Shown here piece by piece: positions 48,480 to 58,122 of a stretch of 64,000 nucleotides of DNA; the first letter of the stretch is position 1; each line of letters opens with the position of its first letter. The position numbers were made by a program, and so were the translations under genes. The DNA is from Balneatrix alpica DSM 16621 (GTDB taxonomy: Bacteria; Pseudomonadota; Gammaproteobacteria; Pseudomonadales; Balneatricaceae): NCBI RefSeq assembly GCF_000619885.1, contig NZ_KK211039.1:213589-277588 (forward strand), in the 5' to 3' direction. Below the pieces are notes generated by a model that saw only the letters and a list, made by a program, of their open reading frames with translations, had not been told where the DNA came from and made no database searches.

Positions 48480-49212
48480 GACGAGGAGTCCAGTATCCCT
48501 TGAGCAAGCGCTGCCAGTTTGTCCGTTTTTGTCCATATTCCTCAATACAGAAATCGACTCGTTCGTCATCCATATCCAGTTCACCGGCCAACTCGGCCAT
48601 GCCTTCAGGATCATAGCCCACTAACAAGCAGGCCAGAGCATAAAAACGCTGATCATCCAGACTGTGCTCATCCATAAAGTCAGCCGCTTCCAGGCTGTCT
48701 TTTTGTTGTGACCAGAGATCGAAAATCTCCATGCTGCTCAGTAGCGCCTGGGTATCGTCACGCTCCAGCAACAATAGTGCCGCCAGGGTATCCGCTGCAT
48801 CTTCTTCCTTGCCCAGTACCGGTATTTCCAATTGGTGCACCAAGGCATGGGCTAATTCATGCAGCAGGGTGAAGGTCATAATTTCCTGGGTATAGGTAGC
48901 AATCTCCTGCGCACTATAGTCCGTTCCTTGTTGATATAACTGTTGGATATCGTGCCAATCCTGATAGGGGTACTCAATCAAGCCACTGTTGGGGTCATAC
49001 TGGGGTCCCTCTTCTGCCCCCATGGAGACCTTGATGGCTTGCTTTAGCTGCAGTTGACCTTGCAGTAATTGCTCCAGCTTAGGCGCCCACTGCTGCTGCA
49101 AATGTTGCTGTAGTTGAGGGTCTTGGCTGGGTTGCCAGGCAAACTGAAAAACAGCGGCTTGGCTTAGGCTGCTCAGGGTTAAACCTAAGCCAAGAAAAAG
49201 CGTACGTAACAT
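48472..49212 (-). CDS. Exported DUF4344 putative zinc metallopeptidase
   Basis: 246 residues with a signal peptide (about 1-19). The gluzincin-like motif TLLHELAHALVHQLEIPVLG (HExxH) is followed by Glu residues in KEEDAADTLAALLLL, as in DUF4344 proteins. It would act in the periplasm. Overlaps the amidohydrolase start by 8 bp, suggesting translational coupling. Confidence 0.85.
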   Translation of the reverse strand: MLRTLFLGLGLTLSSLSQAAVFQFAWQPSQDPQLQQHLQQQWAPKLEQLLQGQLQLKQAIKVSMGAEEGPQYDPNSGLIEYPYQDWHDIQQLYQQGTDYSAQEIATYTQEIMTFTLLHELAHALVHQLEIPVLGKEEDAADTLAALLLLERDDTQALLSSMEIFDLWSQQKDSLEAADFMDEHSLDDQRFYALACLLVGYDPEGMAELAGELDMDDERVDFCIEEYGQKRTNWQRLLKGYWTPRHD

Positions 49213-49221
49213 AAACGGCTG

Positions 49222-52056
49222 TCACTCTAGGGCTGAAGGGGTATTGACAAGGAGTGTAGCCAGCGGTTGAGGTTTGGCAAAGAGATAACCCTGAATGCCA
49301 TCGCAATGTTGCTGAGCTAGCCACAGGCGCTGGGCTTCATGCTCCACGCCCTCCGCCACGACAGGGTGACCCAGTTTGTGCACCAAGCCAATCATACCCT
49401 GCACGATGGCACCTACCCGTGCTTGGTGGGGTAGGTCGCGGATAAAGCTCATATCCAGCTTGACCTGGTCGCACGGAAAACGATGTAGATAAGATAGTGA
49501 GGAGTAGCCACAGCCAAAGTCATCCAGATAGATATCGATACCTAGTTCGCGTAATTGCTCAAGCACCGGTAAGGCTTGATCAAAGTGACTGATTAATGAG
49601 GTCTCAGTGATTTCCGCTGCCAGTTTGACATGGGTTGGTAACGGCTGATGTTGCTTCAGCATTTCCTCTAAATGAGCGAGTAATTGTGGGTGCAGTAACT
49701 GTGGGGCGGCCAGGTTAAAGCTCAGGCTAATGGGATCTGAGTGTAAACCCGCTAAAGCAGGTAATTCGCTTAACAGGCGTTGAATCACCCAACGGCCAAG
49801 AGGATGAATTAGACCATTACGCTCGGCTAACGGGATAAAAATTGCCGGAGAGATTAGCCCTTCACGAGGGTGCTGCCAGCGTAGTAAGGCCTCATAGCCT
49901 TTGATTTGGCCATCAATCGCACTGTGAATGCTCTGGTAATACAGCTCTAACTGGCCCTGCTCGAGTGCTTGACGTAATTCTGTTTCAAAACGCTCTTGCT
50001 CGCCTAGCTGCCGAACCTGCTCTTCACTGTAGCAATGTAGCGGAAAATCCTGCTCTTGATTACGGGTCTGAGCAGCGGCGGCTTCAGCCCGTAACAACAT
50101 GCGTTCTGGCTCTTGGCAAGCCAAATCGGTACTGACTCCCAGCACGAGATTGGGGTAGCAGAGCTGTCCATGGATTTCGAAACTGCGCCAGTTTTGGCCA
50201 CTCCAAGCTTGCTGAATCTGTGCCAGGGTGTGCTCAGGAGTGCGTTCAATCGCAAACGCCAACGCAAAGCTATCCTGGTGTAAACGTGCTAGCAAGCGTG
50301 GCTTCAGCCCCTGTAACTGCAAGCTGAGATGAATAACATAGTCGTCTATGCCGGCATAACCTAAAAGGCTTAGTAAAGCGGCATAGTTATCCACCCGTGC
50401 GACCACCACCAAAAGTGGCGAGTGGGCATGTACTAGGCTCAGATGATGCAAGAAACCGCGTTTAGTAAGCAGGCCGGTTAAACGGTCACCGCTTAGCTGT
50501 TGATTCAGACTTTCTGCCTGCGCCAATTGATTCAGAGCTAATTCCAAGTTGGCGCAAATATCCTCCAACATCCGCAGAATAGGCCGGTCGAGTTGCTGAT
50601 AATGTTCCGCCAAAGCAACCAACTGCAGGGCATGGTGACGCACGGGCACAATCACGAACGCCTCCGCCCCCTGGCTTTCTCCTAAGGCGAGTAGCGTTTC
50701 ATTCACCATGGCTTTAATAAAGAGCGGTTGATGTGTCGGAACACCCAACAACGATAACTGCATGCTTTGCTGGTTGGGGGAGTGTTTGTAATAACAGGCC
50801 TGAATAGGCGCATAGCCTGGCAATCGGTCGGAGGAGCTAAACAGCACCGCCACAATACCCTGTGGCTGTTGCACCAGAATCTGTCCAATCCCTTCTAATA
50901 ATTCGTGCTGGTTATTGGCCCGCAACGCTAATGCCGTTATTTGGCTGAGCTGATCCGTCAGTTGTTCCTGGCGCTTACGTTGATCCCACTCCAGCTCAAT
51001 TCGCTTTACCAATGCTTGAAAGTGACGCTGTAACTGATGAACTTCGTTACCGCTCGAAGGACTAGGTAACTCGCTGCCGGTATAGCGGCGAGACAGATGA
51101 TCTGCCTGTTGGTGCAAAGCTCTTACATGGCGCAATACCCCACGCTCCATTCCCCAGCCAATGAGTAAAAAACAACCCACCAAAGTGGTCAGTAGCAAGA
51201 GCCCTTTATTACGTAATTCCCGTAGTACCGGGGCCAATAAGTGCTCTCTGGGTGTTTGCGCTAATAAGTACAAGGCGGGTTGTGAGCTGGGTAAGGGGAG
51301 GGGGACCAAGGTTGCTAACCACGTCCGTCCATCCTGCTGATACTGGTATAGCTGAGCTTGTGCTGCAGCATGTTGTAGGGCTTGCAGCTGCTCTGTTGCT
51401 AAGGGTGGCTTACCTAGCGTTAAGTTACTGGACTCTGGTAACTGCACCAAGAGATCAAAGTTCTTATCCAGCAAGCTCAGTTGCCATTGCTCTCCTAGTG
51501 ATAAGCGCGCCAGTATTTCTTGTAGCTTCTTCAGTGGTAAGACGGCGACCATTAAATGGCTAATATTGCTGCCATCCAGCTTAATTGGGTAAGCCATATT
51601 GATACTGGCATGATGGGCAACCCTATCAATCTGATACTCACCAATGGAAAAATCCTGACTTTGCAAAGCTGCCTGAATATAAGGACGATCTGCCACATTC
51701 ACTGGCCCGGGAAGAGGGAGCGCGGTGCAGAGTAAGGTGCCATCGGCTTGCGGTGTGCCGTAGTTGGAATAAGGGAAATCTTGTTTTAGTAATTCACGTA
51801 GCCAGGCTTCACAAGTACTGACATCGCGAACATAAAAGCGGGCTTCGGAAGCAAGCAGTTTCAATAAAGGTTTGGACTGTTCGATTAGCTGACCCTGGCG
51901 GCTCGCCAGTTGCTGGGACAGAGCCAGGCTCTGTTGTTGAAAGTTTTGCAAACGTAGTTGAGCGTTATTCCACCATTGCCAGCCCAAGAAAATAGCAGCG
52001 GGCAAAAAGGCTGCTGCTAAAATCCAGATTAGTCGAGCTCGGAGACTTTGCTTCAT
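49222..52056 (-). CDS. Cache-HAMP-GAF-degenerate GGDEF-EAL c-di-GMP phosphodiesterase
   Basis: 944 residues. Membrane segment 9-27, periplasmic Cache-like sensor (about 35-280), second membrane segment (about 285-305), HAMP (about 305-365), GAF-like domain (about 385-520), GGDEF-like domain with LHQDSF replacing GGDEF (about 535-680), and an intact EAL domain (about 690-935: YEALLRW, LDDFGCGYSS, AEGVEHE). It should degrade c-di-GMP. ATG 52056 has AAGGA 7 bp upstream. Ten bp before DUF4344, probably one unit. Confidence 0.88.
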   Translation of the reverse strand: MKQSLRARLIWILAAAFLPAAIFLGWQWWNNAQLRLQNFQQQSLALSQQLASRQGQLIEQSKPLLKLLASEARFYVRDVSTCEAWLRELLKQDFPYSNYGTPQADGTLLCTALPLPGPVNVADRPYIQAALQSQDFSIGEYQIDRVAHHASINMAYPIKLDGSNISHLMVAVLPLKKLQEILARLSLGEQWQLSLLDKNFDLLVQLPESSNLTLGKPPLATEQLQALQHAAAQAQLYQYQQDGRTWLATLVPLPLPSSQPALYLLAQTPREHLLAPVLRELRNKGLLLLTTLVGCFLLIGWGMERGVLRHVRALHQQADHLSRRYTGSELPSPSSGNEVHQLQRHFQALVKRIELEWDQRKRQEQLTDQLSQITALALRANNQHELLEGIGQILVQQPQGIVAVLFSSSDRLPGYAPIQACYYKHSPNQQSMQLSLLGVPTHQPLFIKAMVNETLLALGESQGAEAFVIVPVRHHALQLVALAEHYQQLDRPILRMLEDICANLELALNQLAQAESLNQQLSGDRLTGLLTKRGFLHHLSLVHAHSPLLVVVARVDNYAALLSLLGYAGIDDYVIHLSLQLQGLKPRLLARLHQDSFALAFAIERTPEHTLAQIQQAWSGQNWRSFEIHGQLCYPNLVLGVSTDLACQEPERMLLRAEAAAAQTRNQEQDFPLHCYSEEQVRQLGEQERFETELRQALEQGQLELYYQSIHSAIDGQIKGYEALLRWQHPREGLISPAIFIPLAERNGLIHPLGRWVIQRLLSELPALAGLHSDPISLSFNLAAPQLLHPQLLAHLEEMLKQHQPLPTHVKLAAEITETSLISHFDQALPVLEQLRELGIDIYLDDFGCGYSSLSYLHRFPCDQVKLDMSFIRDLPHQARVGAIVQGMIGLVHKLGHPVVAEGVEHEAQRLWLAQQHCDGIQGYLFAKPQPLATLLVNTPSALE

Positions 52057-52146
52057 TGAATGATCCTTGAGGGATACCAAGCAACTATAGCCTACTCTAC
52101 AGCCCAGCCTACGCTACCAACTAAATAGCCTACTAATGCCCGACAT

Positions 52147-52172
52147 AAAAAGGGCGACTAATGTCGCCCTAA
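52147..52172 (-). terminator. Terminator of the branched-chain amino acid binding protein gene
   Basis: On the minus strand AGGGCGAC-ATTA-GTCGCCCT is followed by TTTTT, a strong rho-independent terminator. Confidence 0.88.
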
Positions 52173-52202
52173 AGTGCCTGTTTTTTGCCAAAGGCAAAAA
52201 AA

Positions 52203-53306
52203 TTACATCGGAGTTGAACTACCGTCGGCATGCCATTTGAAGATGCCGAATTCGAAGCCGATCAAATCACCTTTCTCGTCCCACTTCAGCGGACCCATAG
52301 AGGTGTTGATGGTCTCAGTGCGCAGGATATCCGCTACCTTGCTGGCATCATCCGCGCCTACTTTGCCAATGGCATAAGCCATAGACTGTACCGCTGCCAC
52401 ACTGGTCCATACGAAAGGACCGGTGGGGTCTTGGTTTTTCGCTTTCATCGCTTCTACGATGGCGCTGTTTTCAGCGTTCAAGTCATAGCGAGAAGGCAGT
52501 GTCACCAACAGACCTTCTGCGGCATCACCGGCAATCGCGGAGATTTCTTTGTTACCTACCGCTTCAGGGCCCATAAACTGAGGAGCGAAGCCTGCATCTT
52601 TACTTTGACGCAGAATCAGGCCCAACTCAGGGTGGTAACCACCGTAATAAATAAAGTCGACGTTGTCTTTCTTCAGTTTGGCAATCAGTGCGGAGAAGTC
52701 TTTATCTCCAGGGGTGATACCTTCAAAGGCAACAACGTTAGCACCGGCGGCAACAGCGGCATCCTTAAAGGAGGTTGCTACACCTTCACCGTATTGCTGC
52801 TTGTCATGGATAACGGCAATACGCTGAGGCTTGTAGTTAGCCAGCGCATATTTTGCACCTGCAGGGCCCTGGTCAGAGTCTAGACCGATGGTGCGGAAAA
52901 TCAGCTGATAACCACGCTCGGTAATGGCGGGGTTAGTGGAAGCGGTTACAGCCAGTACACCTTCTTCTTCATAAAGATCGGTTGCAGGCTGAGTAGAACC
53001 GGAGCACAGGTGACCAACGACGAACTTGATGCCATCGTTAACGATTTTGTTGGCGACTGCCACGGCTTGTTTGGGTTCACAGGCATCATCATACTCAACT
53101 GCTTCCAGCATGTTGCCGTTGATACCGCCCGCTTTGTTGATCATTTCGATGGCAATGTGGGTTCCACTGAACTGCATATCACCATACTGAGCTACTGGGC
53201 CAGTCTGGGGGCCGGCAATGGCGATTTTGATGGTTTCAGCGGAAGCGGCACCACTGAAAGCCATGGCAACGGCAGCAGCGACGACGGAACGTTTCCATAG
53301 TTTCAT
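52203..53306 (-). CDS. livK: Branched-chain amino acid ABC transporter substrate-binding protein
   Basis: 367 residues with a Sec signal peptide (about 1-23, ending GAASAE). Periplasmic-binding fold type [64 protein letters not shown]. Binds Leu/Ile/Val or a related ligand outside the inner membrane. No permease or ATPase genes adjoin, so the rest of the system lies elsewhere. Confidence 0.93.
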   Translation of the reverse strand: MKLWKRSVVAAAVAMAFSGAASAETIKIAIAGPQTGPVAQYGDMQFSGTHIAIEMINKAGGINGNMLEAVEYDDACEPKQAVAVANKIVNDGIKFVVGHLCSGSTQPATDLYEEEGVLAVTASTNPAITERGYQLIFRTIGLDSDQGPAGAKYALANYKPQRIAVIHDKQQYGEGVATSFKDAAVAAGANVVAFEGITPGDKDFSALIAKLKKDNVDFIYYGGYHPELGLILRQSKDAGFAPQFMGPEAVGNKEISAIAGDAAEGLLVTLPSRYDLNAENSAIVEAMKAKNQDPTGPFVWTSVAAVQSMAYAIGKVGADDASKVADILRTETINTSMGPLKWDEKGDLIGFEFGIFKWHADGSSTPM

Positions 53307-53684
53307 TGTAAGGACTCCGATTTATTGTGTTTCTTAGTTGGATTCGGACTTCGGTTGACCCTGTACCGCTACAGGGTCGGATATCTGAGGTTCAGATAAG
53401 CCTTCACAGGGGTTAAAACATATTCAACGCCCCGTAAACGATCCTAAAACTAGCACAGACTTTTGAGAATGCGATAGGGGAGGGGCGATCTTTTTCATCC
53501 GTCTTTGTCATAAAATTTTTATCCAGGCGACCTCAGATTTTGATCAAGTGACAGCTTGGTGCTGTCAAGAGCGTCAAGTGCAGGGCTTTTGGGTAGAGTG
53601 CTGCGAATTTTGCTTAATCCGCCTGGGTGGATGAGTAAGAGTCGAACCTTTGCCCCTAGGGCTGCTTTTTGGGAAAGACGTTCT
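53307..53684. other. Intergenic region between livK and nhaC with three perfect inverted repeats
   Basis: 378 bp without a convincing gene. GACCCTGTA-CCGC-TACAGGGTC (53357-53378), ATCTGA-GGT-TCAGAT (53382-53396) and TGACAGC-TTGGT-GCTGTCA (53549-53567). The first two would lie in or near the livK 5' region. No riboswitch was recognised. Confidence 0.6.
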
Positions 53685-55184
53685 ATGCATAATAATATTC
53701 GCAAGCCAAGCCTGCTCGATGCCCTGATCCCCGTGATCACCCTAATTGTGATGCTGTCACTGGCGGTATACTTTTACGCCGATAACTCCTCTTATGGCCC
53801 TAACCAGATTGCGCTGTTATTGGCAGCCTCCATCGCCGGTTTGATTGGCCTGAAAAATGGACACAGTTGGAGTGATATCGAAGAAGGGATTAACAAAGGC
53901 ATCCAGATTTCCCTGGGCGCTATCCTGATTCTGTTAGCCGTCGGTTCTCTCATCGGCACCTGGATACTGTCCGGTACCGTACCCACCATGATCTACTACG
54001 GCCTCAAATTGATGTCGCCGAGTTATTTCTATGCAGCGTCTTGCGCCGTTTGCGCTCTGGTGGCGTTGAGCATTGGTAGCTCCTGGACCGTGGCCGGTAC
54101 CCTGGGCATCGGTCTGATGGGGATTGCTTCAGGTTTGGGACTCTCACCTGAAGTAACAGCCGGGGCGGTGATCTCCGGTGCCTACTTTGGCGATAAGCTT
54201 TCGCCCTTGTCGGATACCACTAACCTGGCGCCTGCGGTGTCCGGTTCAGACCTATTCAGCCATATCCGCCACATGCTGTGGACGACCATTCCCAGCCTGT
54301 TCCTGGCACTGATTCTTTTCCTGTTTCTTGGCTTTAATGCCGAAACGGCCGCCACTGCCGGTGAGTTGGAGCAAGTGCTGCAGGCGTTGGAAAGCCAGTT
54401 TAACCTGGGCATCCATCTGTTGATTCCAATGTTTATTTTGCTCTTTATGGCGGTTAAGCGTTTTCCTGCGTTTCCCACCATTTTTACCGGTGCTGTCGTC
54501 GGCGCCGTATTTGCCCTGATTTTCCAGCAAGATGCGGTGTTGCGCCTGGCAGGTGCGGCTGAAGGTCAGTCTCAGCTGGAGCTGTTGATCAAGGGTAGTT
54601 GGATGGCATTCTTCGATGGCTATGCCTCTGACACTGGCAATGCAGTGATGGATGATTTGCTCTCTAAGGGTGGCATGAGCGGCATGCTCAATACCGTGTG
54701 GCTGATCATGTGCGCCATGACCTATGGTGGCATCCTGGAGCGTCTGGGCCTGCTTGAGCGCCTGGTGGCTTCAATTCTGAAACTGGCCCGCAGCACCGGC
54801 TCGTTGATTATCACCACCCTGGGGACCTGTGTATCGACCAACATTGTCACCGCGGACCAATACATCTCCGTTATTCTGCCTGGTCGCATGTACCGTAATG
54901 AATACAAGCGTCGTGGTCTGGCGGCAGTCAATCTGTCCCGCAGTCTGGAAGACGCCGGTACCATCAGCTCGCCCTTAATTCCCTGGAATACCTGCGGTGC
55001 TTACATGGCAGCCACTCTGGGGGTTGCTACCTTTGCATACCTGCCATTCGCCTTCTTTAACCTGATCAACCTCGCCTTGGCGGTGATTTATGCCATGGTA
55101 GGTTTCCAGGTATTGCGTGAGCCGACCCAGGAAAACCAGCCTGCAGCCGAGTCGAATGCTGAGGCGGTGACGGCTGGGCGTTAA
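53685..55184 (+). CDS. nhaC: NhaC-family Na+/H+ antiporter
   Basis: 499 residues, about 12 membrane segments. NhaC features include SIGSSWTVAGTLGIGLMGIA, GAVISGAYFGDKLSPLSDTTNLAP and TCVSTNIVTADQYISVILPGRMY. It exchanges Na+ for H+ or, in some relatives, organic acids. ATG 53685 is chosen; a frame open from 53556 would add 43 residues with no membrane-protein character. Confidence 0.88.
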   Translation: MHNNIRKPSLLDALIPVITLIVMLSLAVYFYADNSSYGPNQIALLLAASIAGLIGLKNGHSWSDIEEGINKGIQISLGAILILLAVGSLIGTWILSGTVPTMIYYGLKLMSPSYFYAASCAVCALVALSIGSSWTVAGTLGIGLMGIASGLGLSPEVTAGAVISGAYFGDKLSPLSDTTNLAPAVSGSDLFSHIRHMLWTTIPSLFLALILFLFLGFNAETAATAGELEQVLQALESQFNLGIHLLIPMFILLFMAVKRFPAFPTIFTGAVVGAVFALIFQQDAVLRLAGAAEGQSQLELLIKGSWMAFFDGYASDTGNAVMDDLLSKGGMSGMLNTVWLIMCAMTYGGILERLGLLERLVASILKLARSTGSLIITTLGTCVSTNIVTADQYISVILPGRMYRNEYKRRGLAAVNLSRSLEDAGTISSPLIPWNTCGAYMAATLGVATFAYLPFAFFNLINLALAVIYAMVGFQVLREPTQENQPAAESNAEAVTAGR

Positions 55185-55225
55185 CCCTCTCTACACTATC
55201 GCTTTGCACTAGCAAGCACGTTGAT

Positions 55226-55250
55226 GGCGACCTCCGGGTCGCCTTTTTTT
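55226..55250 (+). terminator. Terminator after nhaC
   Basis: GGCGACC pairs with GGTCGCC (short loop), followed by seven T. Confidence 0.9.
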
Positions 55251-55358
55251 ATCTTTTCGTACCGAGCGATGCCAAGCTTGCACCTTCCTGAGTCAGCCCC
55301 TGCAGTCGTGCTTAAAGTTTGCTAGTTTTAGCAGTAAGTCGGGTAGGTGGATTGAGTT

Positions 55359-56150
55359 ATGTTTTGGAAGCTGGATAAAGTCGGTCATCATCTGGCCAAA
55401 TTTTTAAGTGAGCCCCGGGACAAGGATGTACATGTTGCCACCAGTCGCCCCGAGTTATTACAGGCGACGCTACGCAAGGGCGACGTGCTGTTGGTAGAAG
55501 GTACCAGCCGTATCAGTGCCGCCATTAAGTACCTGACTCAATCGACTTGGTCTCATGCGGCGCTCTATGTGGGGGATAGCCTTGGCCCGGTAGAAGAAGG
55601 ACAAGAAGCCAAGGTTTTAGTAGAGGCGGATATTAATGAAGGCGTCAGGGCTGTTCCCCTCAGTCTCTATTCCACTCTGCATACCCGCATTTGCCGCCCG
55701 GTAGGGTTGCATGATGATGAAATCGAGCAGGTGATCCAGTTTGCCGTACAACGTTTGGGCATGCAGTACGATCTGAAGAATATCTTTGATTTGGCGCGCT
55801 ATATGATTACAGCCCCTCCTATCCCAGTACATTGGCGCCGAAGTTTTATGGAAATTGGCAGTGCGGACCCCAGCCGGGCGATTTGCTCTTCGTTAATCGC
55901 TCAAGCCTTTCAAACTGTGAACTATCCAGTACTGCCCATCATCTCCGTGGCGCAGTACCGCGATGAACGTGGTCGGTTACGCAGCCACTCGATACTGCAT
56001 CGTCGTCATCATAGTTTGATTGCACCGCGGGATTTTGATGTGTCGCCCTTTTTTCGCGTTGTTAAACCCGCTATCGAGCAGGGTTTTGACCCCCATAACC
56101 TGCAATGGAGCAGTCAGGGGGCGCCCCATGATCAGTCCGACACGCACTGA
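55359..56150 (+). CDS. YiiX/NlpC-P60-like permuted papain-fold hydrolase
   Basis: 263 residues, no signal peptide. Catalytic His is likely in STWSHAALYVG (about 66-76) and Cys in SRAICSSLIAQAF (about 175); VEADINEGVRAVPLS and LGMQYDLKNIFDLA are family segments. Members hydrolyse amide or thioester bonds in lipids or peptides. The last 19 bp overlap the convergent EamA gene. Confidence 0.82.
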   Translation: MFWKLDKVGHHLAKFLSEPRDKDVHVATSRPELLQATLRKGDVLLVEGTSRISAAIKYLTQSTWSHAALYVGDSLGPVEEGQEAKVLVEADINEGVRAVPLSLYSTLHTRICRPVGLHDDEIEQVIQFAVQRLGMQYDLKNIFDLARYMITAPPIPVHWRRSFMEIGSADPSRAICSSLIAQAFQTVNYPVLPIISVAQYRDERGRLRSHSILHRRHHSLIAPRDFDVSPFFRVVKPAIEQGFDPHNLQWSSQGAPHDQSDTH

Positions 56151-57046
56151 CTGGCCGGTGCCTGCAGCGGTGCAGCGCGATTCGCACGCCACTTTTTACC
56201 AAAGCCAAGCTTACTTCCTAACTGGCTGACCAGCATCGCTCCTAGCACGACCGCCACCCCAAGCCATTGCCAGGGGGTAAAGGCTTCCCCTGCCAGGGTT
56301 TGCCCCAAGATCACGGCGGTCAGGGGACTGCCCAAACCCAAAAATGCCAATTGCACCAGATTAAGTTTCGGCATCTGACGAAACCAGATGACGTAAGCCA
56401 GGCCAGTATTAATCAAGCCAAGCCAGAGACTGCCGAGCAGGTTTTTCTCGCTCAAGGCAGGAGGATGGCCCTCAAATACCCAGGCCAACAGCAATAACAC
56501 CAAGCCGCCAGCGGTCAGCTGCCAGCCGGTGAAGACTAACAACGGCGTGCCCTGTGGCTTGCCCCAGCGTTTCGTTAATAAGGTGCCCAGCGCCAAGACT
56601 AAGCAGGAGGCGAGGGCGGCTAACACACCGATCCAGTCAAGTGCCGCCTGCCCTGACAGCACTAACAATCCCACTCCTGGCACAGCAGCGACAGAGGCAA
56701 TTAACTGTAAACCTTGCGGTTTTTGTTTTTGCACCAACCAAACCACCAAGATGGCCATCAGCGGTAAGGTGGCCCCCAGGGTTGCGGCCACTCCCCCTGG
56801 CAAGCGGTAAGTCGCGATAAACAACAGCGCAAAAAACAGGCCTACGCTCAAACCGCCGCTGAGCAGACTGCGTCCGACCCACAACCAAGACGGACGACGC
56901 GCCAGAGAGGCTAACAATAAACCAATGGGTAGTGCGCGGAGGGTAGCGGTCCAGAGGGGGGTATCGGCAGGCATAAATGTCTGGGTGACCCAATAAGTGG
57001 TCCCCCAGAGCATGGGCGCAATGGCTGCCAATAATAAAGTGTGCAT
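56132..57046 (-). CDS. EamA/DMT-family exporter
   Basis: 304 residues, ten membrane segments in two EamA repeats (AIAPMLWGTTYWVTQ in repeat 1, PLTAVILGQTLAGEAFTPWQWLG in repeat 2). Likely exports a small metabolite or amino acid. Divergent from a MarR gene with candidate operators between, so it is probably controlled by it. Confidence 0.88.
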   Translation of the reverse strand: MHTLLLAAIAPMLWGTTYWVTQTFMPADTPLWTATLRALPIGLLLASLARRPSWLWVGRSLLSGGLSVGLFFALLFIATYRLPGGVAATLGATLPLMAILVVWLVQKQKPQGLQLIASVAAVPGVGLLVLSGQAALDWIGVLAALASCLVLALGTLLTKRWGKPQGTPLLVFTGWQLTAGGLVLLLLAWVFEGHPPALSEKNLLGSLWLGLINTGLAYVIWFRQMPKLNLVQLAFLGLGSPLTAVILGQTLAGEAFTPWQWLGVAVVLGAMLVSQLGSKLGFGKKWRANRAAPLQAPASQCVSD

Positions 57047-57064
57047 AATGACCTCAAAGTCGAG

Positions 57065-57129
57065 TATCTTTGGATTAAGATAAATTTTAGCCAGTTATCT
57101 CTCTATAAACAATCTCAATATAAAGATAA
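57065..57129. promoter_or_regulatory. Candidate MarR operators between the EamA and MarR genes
   Basis: TATCTT-TGGATT-AAGATA (57065-57082) is a perfect 6+6 inverted repeat typical in size for MarR sites. Half-sites TTATCT (57095-57100) and AGATAA (57124-57129) repeat the same motif near the MarR start. Confidence 0.55.
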
Positions 57130-57131
57130 AT

Positions 57132-57632
57132 ATGCCACAGGATCATATCGACACTATGTTGGCTCAATGGCGCTGCCAACGCCCCGAGCTAGACCCCACG
57201 CCGATTGAGCTCATTGCCCGGGTGGCGCGGATTTACATTCATCTGGATAAAGCCTTGCGTGACCTGCATGCAAGCTTTCAGCTCGGCGTTGGCGAGTTTG
57301 ATGTGCTTGCCACCCTGAGACGCAGCGGTGCCCCTTTTCAGCTCACCCCTACCGCACTATTTAAAAGTGCCTTACTGACCTCAGGGGCGATGACTAATCG
57401 TCTTGATCGGTTGGAAAAGGCAGGTTTGATTGCCCGCAGCCCTGATCCTGCTGACAGGCGCAGTACCCTGGTTAGCCTGACAGAAGCGGGATTGGAGCGC
57501 ATTGACCGTGCCATTGAGGCGCATCTCGAACTAGAGCAGCAACTACAAGCCCACTTTGCCCCCGCTGAACGGGATCAGTTAGCCGCTTTATTGCGTACGT
57601 GGGTCTGTGCCCTGGAACCAGAGCAAGCCTAA
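57132..57632 (+). CDS. MarR-family transcriptional regulator
   Basis: 166 residues. Winged helix about 40-120: FDVLATLRRSGAPFQLTPTALFKSALLTSGAMTNRLDRLEKAGLIARSPDPADRRSTLVSLTEAG, including the wing motif DPADRR. Divergent from the EamA exporter. The GNAT gene starts immediately after its stop (TAAATG). Confidence 0.93.
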   Translation: MPQDHIDTMLAQWRCQRPELDPTPIELIARVARIYIHLDKALRDLHASFQLGVGEFDVLATLRRSGAPFQLTPTALFKSALLTSGAMTNRLDRLEKAGLIARSPDPADRRSTLVSLTEAGLERIDRAIEAHLELEQQLQAHFAPAERDQLAALLRTWVCALEPEQA

Positions 57633-58076
57633 ATGCAGCTACAGGTTTTTACGCAACCCAGCACAGAGCAGTTGGAGTGGATTCATCAACGCCTGGTGGA
57701 GTTCAACGCCGCCCACTTTGAAGTCAAGCAGCGGCCAGCCTTGGCGGTAATGGTGGAGGACAAACAGGGGCAACCCCAGGGAGGTATCAGCGCCAAAACC
57801 TTTGGCCGCTGGTTGATGATTGATTACCTTTGGCTGCATCCGGATTTACGCGGGCAGGGCTGGGGAGAGCAAATGCTGAGCGCACTTGAGCAACAGGCGA
57901 TTCAGCGTGGTTGCCAGATGGCTTGGGTGGATACCTTGGCGTTTCAAGCACTTGGCTTTTATCAAAAGCAGGGCTATCAGGTGGATACGGTGTTAGAAGA
58001 CTATCCACTCACTGGCAAACGCTACTATCTGCGTAAAGTGCTCCAGCCAGATTCACTGCATTGCGAACCGCTTTAA
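57633..58076 (+). CDS. GNAT-family N-acetyltransferase
   Basis: 147 residues. Acetyl-CoA loop in HPDLRGQGWGEQMLSALEQQAIQRG (about 73-97, R-x-x-G-x-G type) and the C-terminal ALGFYQKQGYQV. Substrate unknown. Directly abuts marR, so it may belong to the same response. Confidence 0.88.
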   Translation: MQLQVFTQPSTEQLEWIHQRLVEFNAAHFEVKQRPALAVMVEDKQGQPQGGISAKTFGRWLMIDYLWLHPDLRGQGWGEQMLSALEQQAIQRGCQMAWVDTLAFQALGFYQKQGYQVDTVLEDYPLTGKRYYLRKVLQPDSLHCEPL

Positions 58077-58122
58077 CTGCCAAAAGATATTAAAAATACG
58101 AAATACATACTAAGGATGGAAA

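Noticed and set aside
52230-52883. 217-codon frame antisense to livK
   Set aside because: Lies wholly inside a well-supported gene, no ribosome site or recognisable domain.
53556-53684. 43-codon N-terminal extension of NhaC
   Set aside because: Basic, low-quality sequence with no membrane-protein character; ATG 53685 fits the family start.
53397-53684. Lysine or other riboswitch upstream of nhaC
   Set aside because: The junction motifs of known classes could not be found; only one short hairpin is present.
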